The notes below the pieces were generated by a model, which made no database searches, had not been told where the DNA came from, and worked only from the letters and a program-made list of their open reading frames with translations. Positions 32,327 through 44,685 of a stretch of 48,956 nt of DNA are shown one piece after another (the stretch's first letter is position 1; each line of letters starts with the position of its first letter). The position numbers were made by a program, and so were the translations under genes. Source of the DNA: an uncultured Pelagibacteraceae bacterium (GTDB lineage Bacteria; Pseudomonadota; Alphaproteobacteria; Pelagibacterales; Pelagibacteraceae); NCBI GenBank assembly GCA_902590285.1, contig CACIWE010000004.1, positions 1-48,956 of the forward strand. Reading direction: 5' to 3'.

Positions 32327-32587
32327 TTATTTAGACGAAATTTTTTTTGATACTCTAGAAATTTTTCTTGCAGCTGTGTTTCTGCTGACTATACCTGACT
32401 TAGCAACCTGCATTAGAATTGACTGAAATTTTGAAAAATATTTTTTTGCTTTATCTTTTTCTTTGTCTTTTAATAATAAATCCATTTGTTTTACAGCGTT
32501 TTTATATTTACTTTTTCTTATTCTATTAACTTGAGTTTGTTTTTTAACTCTTCTTACTCGTCTGATTGCTGATTTAGTATTGGGCAT
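32327..32587 (-). CDS. rpsT: 30S ribosomal protein S20
   Basis: MPNTKSAIRRVRRVKKQTQVNRIRKSKYKNAVKQ; SGIVSRNTAARKISRVSKKI. Confidence 0.95.
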   Translation of the reverse strand: MPNTKSAIRRVRRVKKQTQVNRIRKSKYKNAVKQMDLLLKDKEKDKAKKYFSKFQSILMQVAKSGIVSRNTAARKISRVSKKISSK

Positions 32588-32632
32588 ATTTTTAGGATTA
32601 TATATATGTGCAATTTAATACGGTCAACTTTA

Positions 32633-33502
32633 TTATTTTTGACATTTATTGCAGTAAAACGTTGATCGATTAGATATGATAATTTTTTCAATAATGCCAT
32701 TGCAATTTTTTTTTATGCATTTTTTCCCTTTTTTACTGTAAACACTAAAATATTGTTGAAATGAACCTTTTTTTCCACTGCTACTAGAAAAATCTCTTAT
32801 AGATGACCCTCCTAGTATAATAGCCTTTTTGATAATTTTTTTCGTTAATTTTATAATATTTTTAATCTCATTGTCAGATAGTTTTTTAATTTTTTTATGA
32901 GGTTTTACACCGCTAAAAAACAAAATTTCATTTGCATAAATATTGCCTAGACCAGCCACAAATTTTTGATCCATTAAAAGATTTTTTACGGCTCTTTCTT
33001 TTCCATATATATACTCTTTAAAGTATTTTATATTAAATTTTGTACTTAACGGTTCTGGTCCTAAGTATTTAAGGTGGGTGCTATCTTCTAATTTATTTTT
33101 TTTAAAAAACTTTATAAAACCAAATTTTCTTATATCGTTATAAATTAATTTTTGATTATTTGACAGATCAAAGATTATACGATCATGATTTTTGTCTTTA
33201 TCTTCATTTATATCATAGTAAAAACTTGTTTTATATTTTTTTTTATTTTTATTTACAAAAAAGAATTTTCCCGTCATACCCAAATGGACTAACATCACAA
33301 TATTTTCACTAAAAAGAAATAATAAATATTTAGATCTTCTAGAAATTTTTTTAAACTTAAGCCCAATAATTTTTTTAATTTCGTTTCTATCAATTTTGTA
33401 TCTTAATCTTCCATCATTTATTTTGACTGCTTTTACAGTTAAATTTTGAGTTTTATTAATTAAGGACTTTTTAACAACTTCAACTTCTGGTAATTCTGGC
33501 AT
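32633..33502 (-). CDS. mutM: Formamidopyrimidine-DNA glycosylase
   Basis: PELPEVEVVKKSL; VAGLGNIYANEILF; C-terminal zinc-finger-like CIKKNCNGIIEKIIISNRSTFYCNKCQK. Confidence 0.95.
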   Translation of the reverse strand: MPELPEVEVVKKSLINKTQNLTVKAVKINDGRLRYKIDRNEIKKIIGLKFKKISRRSKYLLFLFSENIVMLVHLGMTGKFFFVNKNKKKYKTSFYYDINEDKDKNHDRIIFDLSNNQKLIYNDIRKFGFIKFFKKNKLEDSTHLKYLGPEPLSTKFNIKYFKEYIYGKERAVKNLLMDQKFVAGLGNIYANEILFFSGVKPHKKIKKLSDNEIKNIIKLTKKIIKKAIILGGSSIRDFSSSSGKKGSFQQYFSVYSKKGKKCIKKNCNGIIEKIIISNRSTFYCNKCQK

Positions 33503-33513
33503 ATAATTAATAT

Positions 33514-34218
33514 ATGAAAAGCACTATTCAAGATAAAGCAAAATTAGTCAATTCGGTATTTTCAGAAGTTTATAATAAATACGATTTGATGAATGATATT
33601 ATGTCTTTGGGAATACATCGTATTTGGAAAAATAAATTTATTGATTGGATGAACCCCTCTGGAAATTCATCATTGATTGACGTCGCATCAGGCACCGGGG
33701 ATATAGCAAAACTATTTTCACTACGGGAAAACAATTTATCATCAATCACTTGCGTTGAACCAAACGATAATATGTTTAAAAAAGGAAAAAAGAACCTTGA
33801 AAGTTTTAAGAATATTAAATGGGTAAAATCTAGAGCTGAAACTTTACCTGTTGCAGATAACTTGTATGACTTTTATTCAATTAGCTATGGAATGCGAAAT
33901 GTTTCTGATATCAACAAAACTCTCAGGGAGGCCTATAGAGTTCTAAAGCCAGGTGGTCGTTTTATGTGTTTAGAATTTTCAAAAATAAATAATGAATTAT
34001 TAAATTTTTTATATAAAAATTACTCAAAAGCAATCCCCACTTTGGGAAAATTTATTGTAGGGTCGCCAAAACCTTATGAATATTTGGTTAAAAGCATTGA
34101 TGCTTTTTGTAATCAAGATCAACTTTTAGAACTAATAACTAAAAATGGATTTACCAATGTAGAGTATAGAAATCTTTCCAATGGTATCTCAGCTATACAT
34201 TCTGGGTGGAAAATTTAA
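33514..34218 (+). CDS. ubiE: Ubiquinone/menaquinone biosynthesis C-methyltransferase UbiE
   Basis: VFSEVYNKYDLMNDIMSLGIHRIWKNKFI, DVASGTGDIA, YGMRNVSDINKTLREAYRVLKPGGRFMCLEFS. Confidence 0.95.
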   Translation: MKSTIQDKAKLVNSVFSEVYNKYDLMNDIMSLGIHRIWKNKFIDWMNPSGNSSLIDVASGTGDIAKLFSLRENNLSSITCVEPNDNMFKKGKKNLESFKNIKWVKSRAETLPVADNLYDFYSISYGMRNVSDINKTLREAYRVLKPGGRFMCLEFSKINNELLNFLYKNYSKAIPTLGKFIVGSPKPYEYLVKSIDAFCNQDQLLELITKNGFTNVEYRNLSNGISAIHSGWKI

Positions 34219-35778
34219 ATGTTAAAAAGAGTTTTTAAATTATTTCAAATCGCTAGGAAACTGTCTACCTCAGGCGCAATTGAAACAATAAATCAAGTGC
34301 ATCAAATACCAGTATCTATAAATTTATTTTTCAGTTTGATTTCTATTGGTTCAAAAAATACTCGCTTACAAAATAATAATCCTGGGCAAAACCTTTGTGA
34401 AGCACTTCAAAGTATGGGTACTACATTTATAAAACTTGGTCAATTTTTAGCAACTCGACCAGACATTATTGGTGAAGATATGGCAAAAGATTTAGAAAAA
34501 CTTCAAGATAAAGTTCCCGCATTTGAACTTTATGAGGCAAAAAAAGTTATTAAAAAAGAAATTGGTGAGAAACAATATCAAAATATTATTGAAATAGGTG
34601 AGCCTATAGCTGCTGCATCTATTGCTCAGGTTCATTTCGCTAAAATTAAAAACGAAAACCAAGAAAAACAAGTGGCAATAAAAATTTTGCGACCGGATAT
34701 AGAACAATTATTTAATGAAGAATTAGATGCTCTAATGTTGTTTGCATATATCGTTGAGAACACAATCTCAAAAGCTAGAAGGTTGAAACTGGTAGAAGTA
34801 GTGCACCTATTGAGAGAAATTACCAATATCGAAATGGATCTAAGATTTGAAGCTGCCGCTGCTAACGAGTTATATGAAAATACGAAACAAGATAAAGGGT
34901 TTAATGTTCCAAAAATTTATTGGAATTATACAACAAAAAAAATACTTACTTTAGATAAGGTAAATGGGATTTCAATTAGAGAACAAGGAAAATTAGAAGA
35001 GCAAGGCGTAAATTTAAAGTATTTAGCCGAAAATCTCATTCAACATTTTTTAAAACAAGCGGTAAGAGATGGTTTTTTTCATGGCGATATGCACCAAGGC
35101 AATCTATTTGTAGATCCAAAAGGTAATATTGTTCCAGTTGATTTTGGAATTATGGGTAGACTTGATAAAAATAATAGGAAATTTTTAGCTGAAATTTTAT
35201 ACGGTTTCATACAGAGAGATTATGTAAAAGTTGCAGAAGTCCATTTTCAAGCAGGTTTAGTTCCTCAAAATGCTTCTAAGGATGAATTTGCTCAAGCATT
35301 ACGTTCTGTAGGTGAACCAATTTTTGGCCAAACAATAAAAGATATTTCTGGAGGAAATCTGCTCGCTCAATTATTTGAGATAACTGAAAAATTCAATATG
35401 GTTACACAACCATCATTATTATTATTACAAAAAACAATGGTCGTTGTGGAGGGAGTTGCAAGAAAGTTGTACCCAGAGACAAATATTTGGGAAGTATCTA
35501 AACCTGTTTTGGAAGATTGGTTAAAAAATATAAAGAGTCCTAAATCAACAATTGACACCGCTTTGAATACATCTGCTGAAATCATTAAACGAATACCCGA
35601 TTTTCCTAGTTTGATGGATAAAGCAGAGTACGCATTAAAACTTGTGGCTGAAGGAAAATTAAATTTAGGTATAAACAATAAAAACTTGGAAATGGAACAG
35701 ATGAAATTAAAAAACTTTAGAAATAATGTCGTGATAAGTTTTTTTGGTATTGTAATTGTCGCCCTGTTAGTATTTTAA
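34219..35778 (+). CDS. ubiB: ABC1/UbiB-family atypical kinase, ubiquinone biosynthesis
   Basis: SMGTTFIKLGQFLATRPDIIG, AAASIAQVHFA, FFHGDMHQGNLFVDPKGNIVPVDFGIMGRL. Confidence 0.94.
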   Translation: MLKRVFKLFQIARKLSTSGAIETINQVHQIPVSINLFFSLISIGSKNTRLQNNNPGQNLCEALQSMGTTFIKLGQFLATRPDIIGEDMAKDLEKLQDKVPAFELYEAKKVIKKEIGEKQYQNIIEIGEPIAAASIAQVHFAKIKNENQEKQVAIKILRPDIEQLFNEELDALMLFAYIVENTISKARRLKLVEVVHLLREITNIEMDLRFEAAAANELYENTKQDKGFNVPKIYWNYTTKKILTLDKVNGISIREQGKLEEQGVNLKYLAENLIQHFLKQAVRDGFFHGDMHQGNLFVDPKGNIVPVDFGIMGRLDKNNRKFLAEILYGFIQRDYVKVAEVHFQAGLVPQNASKDEFAQALRSVGEPIFGQTIKDISGGNLLAQLFEITEKFNMVTQPSLLLLQKTMVVVEGVARKLYPETNIWEVSKPVLEDWLKNIKSPKSTIDTALNTSAEIIKRIPDFPSLMDKAEYALKLVAEGKLNLGINNKNLEMEQMKLKNFRNNVVISFFGIVIVALLVF

Positions 35779-35787
35779 TCTAGGTTT

Positions 35788-37014
35788 ATGACTTTAAAAA
35801 ATAAAAAAATCTTAGTTATTATAGGTGGCGGTATAGCGGCCTACAAATCACTGGATTTAATAAGATTACTTAAGAAAAATAACGTTGATGTAAAAACTAT
35901 TCTTACAAAAAGTGGTAAAGAATTTGTAACACCATTGTCCTTATCAACATTAACTAAGTCAAAAACATTTGAGAATATGTTTGATAGTGACTCAGAGGCA
36001 GAAATAGATCACATTGCGCTATCTAGATGGGCCGATATCATTATAGTAATGCCAACTACTGCCAATTTTATGAGCAAACTAACAATAGGAAAAGCTGAAG
36101 ATTTAGCTTCTACTGTTTTGTTAGCTGCTGACAAAGATATTCTTTTAGTGCCAGCTATGAACGTCAGAATGTGGTTACATAAAGCAACACAAACCAATTT
36201 TAAAATTTTACAGGACTTTGGTTATTTATTCTTAGGACCTGAAAAAGGTGAAATGGCATGTGGAGAATTTGGAGAAGGTAAAATGTCAAGTCCAAGACAA
36301 ATTTATGCATATTTGAAAAATTATTTTAATAAGAGAGATATTGTTAAAGGGAGAGGCTTTAAAGCTTTAGTTACTGCAGGACCTACAAGAGAATACATTG
36401 ATCCAGTAAGATATATTTCTAATGAGTCGAGTGGTAAACAAGGTTATGAAATTGCTATAGCGCTAAATAAACTTGGTATACAAACTACATTGGTAACTGG
36501 GCCTTCTAGTTTAATTTCTCCTAAAGGCGTTAAAGTAAAAAAAATAGTTTCAGCAGAACAAATGTTAAATGAAGTTAAAAAAACTTTACCAGTAGATTTG
36601 GCTGTGTGTACTGCAGCCATTGTAGACTTTAAACCTGCTGAAAAGAGTAAAAATAAAATTAAAAAAGATAAATTTAATTTAAAATCAATAAATTTTATTA
36701 AAAATAATGATATCTTAGATTTTTTATCAAAAAATAATAGAAATAGACCTCGAATAGTTGCTGGTTTTTCTGCAGAAACTGAAAGTGTAATTAAAAATTC
36801 TACACAAAAGATGAAAAATAAAAATTGCGATATAATATTTGCAAATGATGTTTCAAAAAAAGATATTGGCTTTAATTCTGAATTCAATAAAGTTTCGATG
36901 ATAGATCAAAGTGGAAATATAAAAATAATACCAAAAAATAAAAAAAGTTTTATTGCTAATAAGATAGCTCTAATTTTATTAGACAAATTAATTGATGATA
37001 GAAATATTAATTAA
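35788..37014 (+). CDS. coaBC: Bifunctional phosphopantothenoylcysteine decarboxylase/phosphopantothenate-cysteine ligase
   Basis: KKILVIIGGGIAAYKSLDLIRLLKK; VPAMNVRMW; VTAGPTREYIDPVRYISNESSGKQGY. Confidence 0.95.
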   Translation: MTLKNKKILVIIGGGIAAYKSLDLIRLLKKNNVDVKTILTKSGKEFVTPLSLSTLTKSKTFENMFDSDSEAEIDHIALSRWADIIIVMPTTANFMSKLTIGKAEDLASTVLLAADKDILLVPAMNVRMWLHKATQTNFKILQDFGYLFLGPEKGEMACGEFGEGKMSSPRQIYAYLKNYFNKRDIVKGRGFKALVTAGPTREYIDPVRYISNESSGKQGYEIAIALNKLGIQTTLVTGPSSLISPKGVKVKKIVSAEQMLNEVKKTLPVDLAVCTAAIVDFKPAEKSKNKIKKDKFNLKSINFIKNNDILDFLSKNNRNRPRIVAGFSAETESVIKNSTQKMKNKNCDIIFANDVSKKDIGFNSEFNKVSMIDQSGNIKIIPKNKKSFIANKIALILLDKLIDDRNIN

Positions 37015-37435
37015 AAGGTTATCAAAAAATGTAACTTTACCAAGATACGAGACGGAGGACTCATCAGGTCTAGATTTAGCAGCTAATATAGATGAACAAA
37101 TTAAAATCCCCCCTGGTAAATCTGAAATTATTCCGACTGGCTTAGCTGTAGCTATTCCAAAAAATTTTGAAATTCAAATAAGACCTAGATCTGGTTTGGC
37201 AGCAAAGAATCAAGTTAGTGTTTTAAATACCCCAGGAACAATAGATGCTGACTATAGAGGAGAGATTAAAGTAATTTTAATAAATTTGAGTGATAAAGTT
37301 TTCGTTGTTGAAAAAGGGTTGCGAATCGCACAAATGGTAGTATGTCCAGTGATAAAAGTTTCACTTAAAGAGGTGACAAATTTAAAGATTACAGAACGTG
37401 GCTCTGGCGGATTCGGGTCTACGGGAATTAAATAA
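36992..37435 (+). CDS. dut: dUTP diphosphatase
   Basis: SSGLDLAANI, RPRSGLAAKNQVSVLNTPGTIDADYRGEIKVI, ERGSGGFGSTG; overlaps the coaBC 3' end by 23 nt. Confidence 0.95.
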   Translation: MMIEILIKRLSKNVTLPRYETEDSSGLDLAANIDEQIKIPPGKSEIIPTGLAVAIPKNFEIQIRPRSGLAAKNQVSVLNTPGTIDADYRGEIKVILINLSDKVFVVEKGLRIAQMVVCPVIKVSLKEVTNLKITERGSGGFGSTGIK

Positions 37436-37438
37436 TAA

Positions 37439-38188
37439 ATGTCATTAAATCTTGCTGAATTTAAAAGATTTGAAAAACAAATTATTTTAAAAAAAATTGG
37501 AATTTCTGGTCAAAAAAAAATTAAAAAGGCAAAAGTTTTGATTATAGGAGTGGGAGGACTAGGTTGCCCATTACTCTCATATTTGGCTTCTTCCGGTATA
37601 AGTAATATTGGAATAGTAGATCATGATAAAGTAGAGTTAGGAAATTTAAACAGGCAGATTTTATTTGATTCTTCTGATCTCGGTAAATATAAAGTTAGTC
37701 AAGCAAAAGTAAAAATAAAAAAAATTTATAATCGAATAAAAATAAAGACTTTCAAAATTAAAATTTCAAAAAAAAATATTAATTCAATTTTTAAAAAATA
37801 TGATGTTATCTGTGATGGGACCGATAATTTTGATACAAGATTGTTAATCAATGATTATTGTAAAAAAAATAAAAAAATCTTAATCTCAGCTGCAATAAGT
37901 AAATTTGACGGACATTTATTTAAATTTAACTTTAAGAGGAGAACGCCTTGTTTTAGATGTTTTATGCCACAAAAACCTTTTCAAGAAGCGAATTGCGATG
38001 TAGAGGGAATATTTCCCCCTGTTGCTGGTATTTTAGGCTCTTTGCAAGCAAATGAGGTATTAAAAACCATTTTAGATCTGAAAGATGATTTAAATGGTAA
38101 TATTTTAATTTTTGACTCTCTTAAAATGAATATTAGGAAATCTAAAATACAGATTAATCCAAATTGCAAAAATATATGCAAAAATTAA
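37439..38188 (+). CDS. ThiF/MoeB/HesA family adenylyltransferase
   Basis: IIGVGGLGCPLLSYLASSGISNIGIVDHDKVELGNLNRQILF; CFRC zinc-ligand pair. Confidence 0.9.
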   Translation: MSLNLAEFKRFEKQIILKKIGISGQKKIKKAKVLIIGVGGLGCPLLSYLASSGISNIGIVDHDKVELGNLNRQILFDSSDLGKYKVSQAKVKIKKIYNRIKIKTFKIKISKKNINSIFKKYDVICDGTDNFDTRLLINDYCKKNKKILISAAISKFDGHLFKFNFKRRTPCFRCFMPQKPFQEANCDVEGIFPPVAGILGSLQANEVLKTILDLKDDLNGNILIFDSLKMNIRKSKIQINPNCKNICKN

Positions 38189-38619
38189 TTATCTTTTTAA
38201 TATTTTTTTTTTATTTTGGAAACCTATTCTCAAGTGAAGAATATTTTTTAACTTTAAGAAATGAAAAAGTTAATTTACGTCAAGGTCCGTCATTTGATTA
38301 TCCAGTAAAAATTTTTTATAAAAAAAAATATCTTCCAGTGCTAATCCAAGACAGTTCTAATAATTTTAGAAAAGTTAGAGATCACGAGAATAATTCTGGT
38401 TGGATACACATTTCTCAACTATCCAAAAAAAAAGCTGCGATCGTTATTGAGGATGAGTTGATTATGTTTAGTAATTCAACAGTATACTCAAATCCGATTG
38501 CTCTTCTCAAGAAAGGTAGACTTGTTAAAATAAAAAAATGTAGTGATAATTGGTGTAAAGCTACATCTGGGGATTTTAAAGGGTGGCTTAAAAAAGAGAG
38601 TTTGTGGGGACTGTTATAA
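38164..38619 (+). CDS. Secreted SH3-domain protein
   Basis: Hydrophobic leader; VNLRQGPSFDYPVK, GWIHISQLSKK, WCKATSGDFKGWLKKESLWG. Confidence 0.8.
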   Translation: MQKYMQKLIIFLIFFFYFGNLFSSEEYFLTLRNEKVNLRQGPSFDYPVKIFYKKKYLPVLIQDSSNNFRKVRDHENNSGWIHISQLSKKKAAIVIEDELIMFSNSTVYSNPIALLKKGRLVKIKKCSDNWCKATSGDFKGWLKKESLWGLL

Positions 38620-38624
38620 AAATT

Positions 38625-38846
38625 TTATTTGATATATTTAGTCCAGAGCTTGTCTAACAAATAATACCAAAATCCATTAATAGTTGGTTCCACAAGTGCT
38701 ACCAGCCCGGCCTCAAATAAACTAGCGCCTGTTAAAACCGATACAACTGTCATCGCTATACAAACGTGCCCAATGGTATAAACTAATGCTCTACCAGCGC
38801 TTGTGCTAGCAATTACTTTAAAAATTCCTCTACTAAATTCAGTCAT
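38625..38846 (-). CDS. DUF2061-family small membrane protein
   Basis: 73 aa; TSAGRALVYTIGHVCIAMTVVSVLTG ... EPTINGFWYYLLDKLW. Confidence 0.7.
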   Translation of the reverse strand: MTEFSRGIFKVIASTSAGRALVYTIGHVCIAMTVVSVLTGASLFEAGLVALVEPTINGFWYYLLDKLWTKYIK

Positions 38847-38854
38847 ATTTGAAA

Positions 38855-39459
38855 TTAATTAATTGATTTTTCAAAAGGATTTTCTAATACGCAGGCAACT
38901 AAATGAATTCTATCTTGTTCACCTCCATTAAAAAAATTGTGATATTTAGTGTTATTAGTAATGGTTACAGATCCATCTGCCGGCATATGTTTTGCGATGT
39001 CTTCAATAACCATTTTACATCCAGGATTTGTAATTATGGGAACATGAAGTCTCGGTTCTGGATCTCTATGCCAACTCAATGTTGATCTAGGTTCTTTTAA
39101 TAAAATTCTTACTCTTCCAAGTTTAAATTTTTTTTTTAAAGTATTATAGACTTCTTCTAAATATGTATTTTTAAATTCAGGTATAATTTCTGTATATTTT
39201 GACTCATCTATTGACTTGTCTCTTTTGACCTCTTTCCCAGACTCATCAGGAAACGTCCAGTAAGTACCCCTTACATTGTGTCCTTTTATCGAGTCTGCAT
39301 CCCCTGGGATTCTATTGATTGGAATAGCGGCAAAATTTGAAATTCCTAATGTATTAAACTTTTTTTGCTTAAGAACTCTATCAAGTTCTGCTCTTAATTT
39401 TTTTATATCAAATGTAATGTCTGGAACTTTATAGAAATCTAAAGAGTGTTGCTCATTCA

Positions 39460-39460
<1 letters not shown>
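38855..39460 (-). CDS. Aspartyl/asparaginyl beta-hydroxylase-like 2OG-Fe(II) cupin protein
   Basis: LSWHRDPEPRLHVPIITNPGC (HxD) ... NNTKYHNFFNGGEQDRIHLVACV (distal His/Arg). Confidence 0.7.
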
Positions 39461-41634
<2,174 letters not shown>

Positions 41635-41647
41635 CTATAATTTTCAG

Positions 41648-41664
41648 TTTATAATAATTCTAAA
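41648..41664. promoter_or_regulatory. Candidate Irr/ICE-type operator upstream of katG
   Basis: TTTATAATAATTCTAAA, near-palindrome, 13 nt between the site and the katG start codon; one-nucleotide difference from the irr/fabA site. Confidence 0.6.
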
Positions 41665-41686
41665 GTAAAAAACAAGCGACAAACTG

Positions 41687-42094
41687 TCAATTCTTTAAAT
41701 TTATAAATACCTCTACGTTTTTGATTTTCTTGCCATTTGGTGCTTTTGGAATTTTTTGGATAACTACTTCACTAGCATCAATGTCAATTAATTCGGAAGT
41801 TTCGTTATCATAAAAATGATGGTGATTAGTGATATTTGTATCAAAATAAGTTTTTTTTCCTCTAACATCTACCTCACTTAAATGTCCTGCTTTCTTGAAA
41901 GCGTGTACTGTGTTGTAAATTGTTGCTAATGCAAATTTACAAGTTGTTTTTTTAGTTAAGTGATTTTCAAGGCTATCTATAGTAAAATGAAATGTCGTAT
42001 CTCTATCAAACAAAAATTTAGCAATTTCTACCCTTTGTTTAGTTGGTCTTAAACCTGATGATCTTAATTTCTTAAAAATATCTACTTTTTTCAT
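41687..42094 (-). CDS. irr: Fur-family iron/heme-response regulator Irr
   Basis: LRSSGLRPTKQRVEIAKFLF, ATIYNTVHAFKKAGHL, NHHHFYDNETSELIDID; divergent from fabA as in many alphaproteobacteria. Confidence 0.88.
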   Translation of the reverse strand: MKKVDIFKKLRSSGLRPTKQRVEIAKFLFDRDTTFHFTIDSLENHLTKKTTCKFALATIYNTVHAFKKAGHLSEVDVRGKKTYFDTNITNHHHFYDNETSELIDIDASEVVIQKIPKAPNGKKIKNVEVFINLKN

Positions 42095-42117
42095 GTTTTT
42101 TTAAAATATTTAACCAC

Positions 42118-42134
42118 TTTATAATGATTCTAAA
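42118..42134. promoter_or_regulatory. Candidate Irr/ICE-type operator in the irr-fabA divergent region
   Basis: TTTATAATGATTCTAAA, same 17-nt motif as at 41648-41664 apart from the centre base; 23 nt between the site and the irr start. Confidence 0.6.
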
Positions 42135-42185
42135 CACAAATCTATATAAAACTTTTGCTAAATCAAGTAAAACAGTTTCTAAATC

Positions 42186-42689
42186 ATGCAAAAAAATAGC
42201 TACAACTATGACGAATTAATTTCTTGTGGAGAGGGAAAGTTATTCGGTGAAGGGAATGCTAAACTTCCATTGCCTCCAATGTTGATGTTTGACAGAATTA
42301 CAGAAATAAAGAAGGACGCTGGAGAATTTAAGAAAGGATTTATAAAAGCAGAACTTGATATCAAAGATAATTTATGGTTTTTTGACTGTCATTTCCAGAA
42401 AGACCCAGTAATGCCGGGCTGTTTAGGATTAGATGCTATGTGGCAATTAGTTGGCTTTTTCTTAGGATGGATTGGAGAACCAGGAAAAGGTAGAGCTTTA
42501 GGAGTTAATTCTGTAAAATTTACAGGTGAAGTTTTAAAAAATATAAAAATAGCTACATATGAAATAAATATGAAAAGAATTTTAAAAAAAGAGGGTACAG
42601 CTGTCGGACTAGCAAACGGATTATTAAGTGCCGATGGTAAGATTATTTATCGTGCAGAAAATTTAAAAGTTGGATTGTTTAAATCATGA
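42186..42689 (+). CDS. fabA: 3-hydroxydecanoyl-ACP dehydratase/isomerase
   Basis: [47 protein letters not shown]. Confidence 0.96.
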   Translation: MQKNSYNYDELISCGEGKLFGEGNAKLPLPPMLMFDRITEIKKDAGEFKKGFIKAELDIKDNLWFFDCHFQKDPVMPGCLGLDAMWQLVGFFLGWIGEPGKGRALGVNSVKFTGEVLKNIKIATYEINMKRILKKEGTAVGLANGLLSADGKIIYRAENLKVGLFKS

Positions 42690-43897
42690 GAAGAGTTGTA
42701 ATTTCAGGTCTTGGTATAGTGTCATGTCTTGGGAACAATCAAGAAGAAGTTCACCAGTCATTACTTAATTCGAAATCAGGAATTTCTTATGCTGAGGAAT
42801 ACAAAGAGCATAATCTTAAAAGTCATATACACGGCAAACCTAATATCAAACTCTCAGATTTTGTTGATAGAAAAACAATTAGATTTATGGGGTCTGGTTC
42901 TGCTTATAATTACATTGCTATGAAAGAGGCTATTACCGACTCAGGTCTAGAAGATAATGAGGTCAGTAATCATAAAACTGGAATTATAATGGGTTCTGGT
43001 GGACCATCAATTGAAAACGTTATTCTTGCTGCAGACAAAACTAGAGCAAAAACTCCAAAATTAATGGGACCATTTATTGTTCCACGTACAATGGGAAGCA
43101 CTGCCTCAGCCACACTAGCAGTACCATTTAAAATAAAAGGTACTAATTATACGATGAGCTCCGCTTGCGCTACAAGTGGCCATTGCATAGGAAACGCTAT
43201 GGAATTAATTCAAATTGGAAAACAAGATATTATTTTTGCAGGAGGTAGTGAGGAGGTCCATTGGGCTATGACTGCAATGTTTGACGCAATGACAGCATTG
43301 TCTTCAAAATATAACGATAAACCTGAAACCGCATCAAGAGCCTATGATAAAAATAGGGACGGATTCGTAATTGCTGGAGGCGCTGGTGTTTTAGTTCTTG
43401 AAGAATATGAACATGCAAAAGCAAGAGGCGCAAAAATTTACGCTGAACTTACTGGATACGGTGCAACATCAGATGGATACGATATGGTTGCGCCATCAGG
43501 TGAAGGAGCAGTTAGATGTATGCAAATGGCTATGGCTACTTCTAAAAATAAGATTGATTATATAAATACTCACGGAACATCAACACCAGTTGGGGATATT
43601 ACAGAATTAAATGCTGTTAAAAAAACTTTTGGTGAAAATATTCCTAAAATAAGCTCAACAAAATCTTTATCAGGGCACCCATTAGGAGCGGCTTCAGTGC
43701 ATGAAGCTATTTACTGTTTGATTATGATGAAAAATAATTTTATTGCTGGATCAGCTAATATTAATGAAATGGACGATGAAGCCAAAAAATTCCCAATAAT
43801 AACTAAAACTGAAAAAGGGCTTTCACTTAATACAGTCATGTCTAATAGCTTTGGTTTTGGTGGAACTAACGCTGCTTTAATTTTTGAAAAGGTGTAA
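42686..43897 (+). CDS. fabB: 3-oxoacyl-ACP synthase I
   Basis: [64 protein letters not shown]. Confidence 0.95.
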   Translation: MRRVVISGLGIVSCLGNNQEEVHQSLLNSKSGISYAEEYKEHNLKSHIHGKPNIKLSDFVDRKTIRFMGSGSAYNYIAMKEAITDSGLEDNEVSNHKTGIIMGSGGPSIENVILAADKTRAKTPKLMGPFIVPRTMGSTASATLAVPFKIKGTNYTMSSACATSGHCIGNAMELIQIGKQDIIFAGGSEEVHWAMTAMFDAMTALSSKYNDKPETASRAYDKNRDGFVIAGGAGVLVLEEYEHAKARGAKIYAELTGYGATSDGYDMVAPSGEGAVRCMQMAMATSKNKIDYINTHGTSTPVGDITELNAVKKTFGENIPKISSTKSLSGHPLGAASVHEAIYCLIMMKNNFIAGSANINEMDDEAKKFPIITKTEKGLSLNTVMSNSFGFGGTNAALIFEKV

Positions 43898-43899
43898 TT

Positions 43900-44685
43900 A
43901 TGAGTTTAATGAAAGGTAAAAAAGGATTAATCATGGGGGTAGCCAACGAAAGATCTATTGCCTGGGGAATTTCTCAAAAACTTGCTGAGGCTGGTGCTGA
44001 GCTAGCTTTTACTTATCTTGGTGATGCTTTAAAAAAAAGAGTAATACCTTTAGCAGAAAAATTAAATTCAAAAGTTACTTTTAGTTGTGACGTAGAAAAA
44101 AAAGAAGAAGTAGTGAAATTGTTCGAAGATATTAAGGCGAAATGGGGTGAAATTGATTTTGTAGTTCATGCGGTAGCTTTCTCTGATAAATCAGAATTAT
44201 CTGGAGAATACCTAAACACCTCTAGAGAGAATTTTTTAAGAAGTATGCTAATATCTTGCTTTTCATTTACGGAGGTTTCTAAAGAAGCATGTAAAGTAAT
44301 GAAAGAGGGTGGTAGTTTATTAACTCTTACTTATGAGTCAACTAAAGCGATTCCTAATTATAATGTTATGGGAGTTTGCAAATCTGCATTAGAAGCTAGC
44401 GTAAAATATTTAGCAAGAGATCTCGGTCAAAAAAAAATTAGAGTTAACGCTATAAGTGCAGGTCCAATTAAAACTTTGGCCGCATCTGCTATAGGAGATG
44501 CAAAATTTTTGTACAAATGGAATGAAGATCATTCCTTTTTAAAGAGAAACGTAGATATTCATGATGTTGGAAATTCCGCTTTATACTTACTAAGTAAGCT
44601 TGCAGCTGGAGTTACCGGCGAAATTCATTACGTAGATGCTGGATATAATAAAGTTGGGATGCCTGATCCTAAGAATATGGCTTAA
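43900..44685 (+). CDS. fabI: Enoyl-ACP reductase (NADH)
   Basis: [71 protein letters not shown]-type motif. Confidence 0.95.
   Translation: MSLMKGKKGLIMGVANERSIAWGISQKLAEAGAELAFTYLGDALKKRVIPLAEKLNSKVTFSCDVEKKEEVVKLFEDIKAKWGEIDFVVHAVAFSDKSELSGEYLNTSRENFLRSMLISCFSFTEVSKEACKVMKEGGSLLTLTYESTKAIPNYNVMGVCKSALEASVKYLARDLGQKKIRVNAISAGPIKTLAASAIGDAKFLYKWNEDHSFLKRNVDIHDVGNSALYLLSKLAAGVTGEIHYVDAGYNKVGMPDPKNMA

Noticed and set aside
32277-32430. Short + strand ORF (MTLNVVKKFKVDQLEIDYLDEIFFDTLEIF...) starting in the dnaA-rpsT gap and running antisense into rpsT
   Set aside because: Only about 50 nt lies outside rpsT; no recognisable family or initiation signal, so probably chance.
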